Source: JBFIHZ01 sp041601535 | GTDB lineage: Bacteria > Pseudomonadota > Gammaproteobacteria > Xanthomonadales > SZUA-36 | Direction: 5' to 3' | DNA: 6,721 nucleotides | Assembly: GCA_041601535.1 (NCBI GenBank) | Contig: JBFIHZ010000237.1 | Coordinates: 1 to 6,721, forward strand | Shown here: in pieces, positions 6,288 to 6,721 of the stretch | Position numbering within the stretch: position 1 is the stretch's first letter | How the letters are laid out: each line of letters starts with the position of its first letter | The notes under the pieces: generated by a model | What the model was told of the DNA's origin: nothing | Database searches by the model: none | The model's input: the letters and a program-made list of their open reading frames with translations, nothing else | Translations under genes and position numbers: made by a program

Positions 6288-6721
6288 ATGCATGCAATCA
6301 TTCTGGCCGCTGGCCGCGGCAGTCGACTGGCCGAACACAATCCTGAAAGAAAGCCCAAATGTCTGCTGGAACTGGGTGAGCGCAGCCTGCTGGCGCGACA
6401 CCTGGACCTTCTCTACCGCAACGGTGTGCGCCAGGTGGACCTGGTGATTGGCTACGAGGCGGACCAGATCATTGAGCACATCGGCCAACTGCGGTCCCGG
6501 CCGGACGTGGCGTTTCATTTCAATCCGCGCTATCAGCAAGGCAGCGTGATCAGCCTGCTGTGCGCTGCTGAAACACTCAAAGCCGGTGATGATGTGCTCA
6601 TTATGGATGCCGACGTGCTGTATCATCCGGCCATACTGGAACGCCTGTTGCACTCGCCACACGCCAATTGTTTCCTGCTGGACCGGGATTTTGTCCCCGG
6701 TGACGAGCCGGTCAAGATCGC
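6288..6721 (+). CDS. Nucleotidyltransferase, phosphocholine/sugar-phosphate type, 5' part (truncated by window edge)
   Basis: The first 144 codons of an open frame run off the right edge. The N-terminus MHAIILAAGRGSRL is the NTP-transferase nucleotide-binding loop (G-x-G-x-R-L). It is followed by 'KPKCLLELG', with the conserved lysine of the PKxLL motif, and later by 'VLIMDADVLYHP', with the Asp-x-Asp metal site near residues 106-108. Together these mark an NTP_transferase fold that couples a phosphorylated small molecule to a nucleotide. The stretch 'NPRYQQGSVISLLCAAETL' resembles the region before the metal site in LicC-like phosphocholine or inositol-phosphate cytidylyltransferases, where a similar N-x-x-S-L segment occurs; this subfamily call is tentative. 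The start at 6288 has a modest GGA 7 nt upstream and puts the conserved loop directly at the N-terminus, as usual. It may serve in head-group or surface-polysaccharide synthesis. No functional tie to the exporter can be seen. Confidence 0.85.
   Translation, partial: MHAIILAAGRGSRLAEHNPERKPKCLLELGERSLLARHLDLLYRNGVRQVDLVIGYEADQIIEHIGQLRSRPDVAFHFNPRYQQGSVISLLCAAETLKAGDDVLIMDADVLYHPAILERLLHSPHANCFLLDRDFVPGDEPVKI

Noticed and set aside
6270..6298. TTGACA (6270-6275) followed 17 nt later by TGCAAT (6293-6298)
   Set aside because: The -10 would lie inside the nucleotidyltransferase coding sequence, after its start codon, so it could not express the full gene.

Overview
The window reads as a stretch of a Gammaproteobacterium-like chromosome. 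The evidence is moderately GC-rich coding sequence (high 50s % by eye), tightly packed genes all on the + strand, Shine-Dalgarno-led starts, and a MacB/FtsX-type exporter with a periplasmic adaptor beside an NtrC/NtrY-type two-component pair. The genus cannot be told from the sequence. No RNA genes, insertion sequences, CRISPR arrays or long repeats were seen.

Layout, left to right: (1) the last 32 codons of a HlyD/RND-type periplasmic adaptor (1-99); (2) a MacB/LolD-type ABC ATPase (166-897); (3) a first MacB-like permease overlapping the ATPase by 8 nt (890-2209); (4) a second, different MacB-like permease (2229-3443); (5) an NtrC-family sigma-54-dependent response regulator (3487-4821); (6) a two-TM sensor histidine kinase with almost no periplasmic loop (4882-6210); (7) after a 77-nt gap, the 5' part of a sugar-phosphate/phosphocholine-type nucleotidyltransferase, cut by the window edge (6288-6721).

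Genes 1-6 look like one functional cassette. The adaptor, ATPase and two permeases would form a tripartite-style ABC exporter that uses ATP to move a substrate out of the inner membrane or periplasm. The kinase and regulator would sense a membrane-associated cue, or the transporter's own state, and switch on sigma-54 promoters, plausibly including the cassette's own promoter to the left of the window. Similar combinations are common in Proteobacteria and Bacteroidetes, usually without an assigned substrate. The main points of interest are the intramembrane-style sensor, the split heteromeric permease, and the unidentified substrate and target promoter. The nucleotidyltransferase is probably a separate transcription unit; its link to the cassette is unproven.
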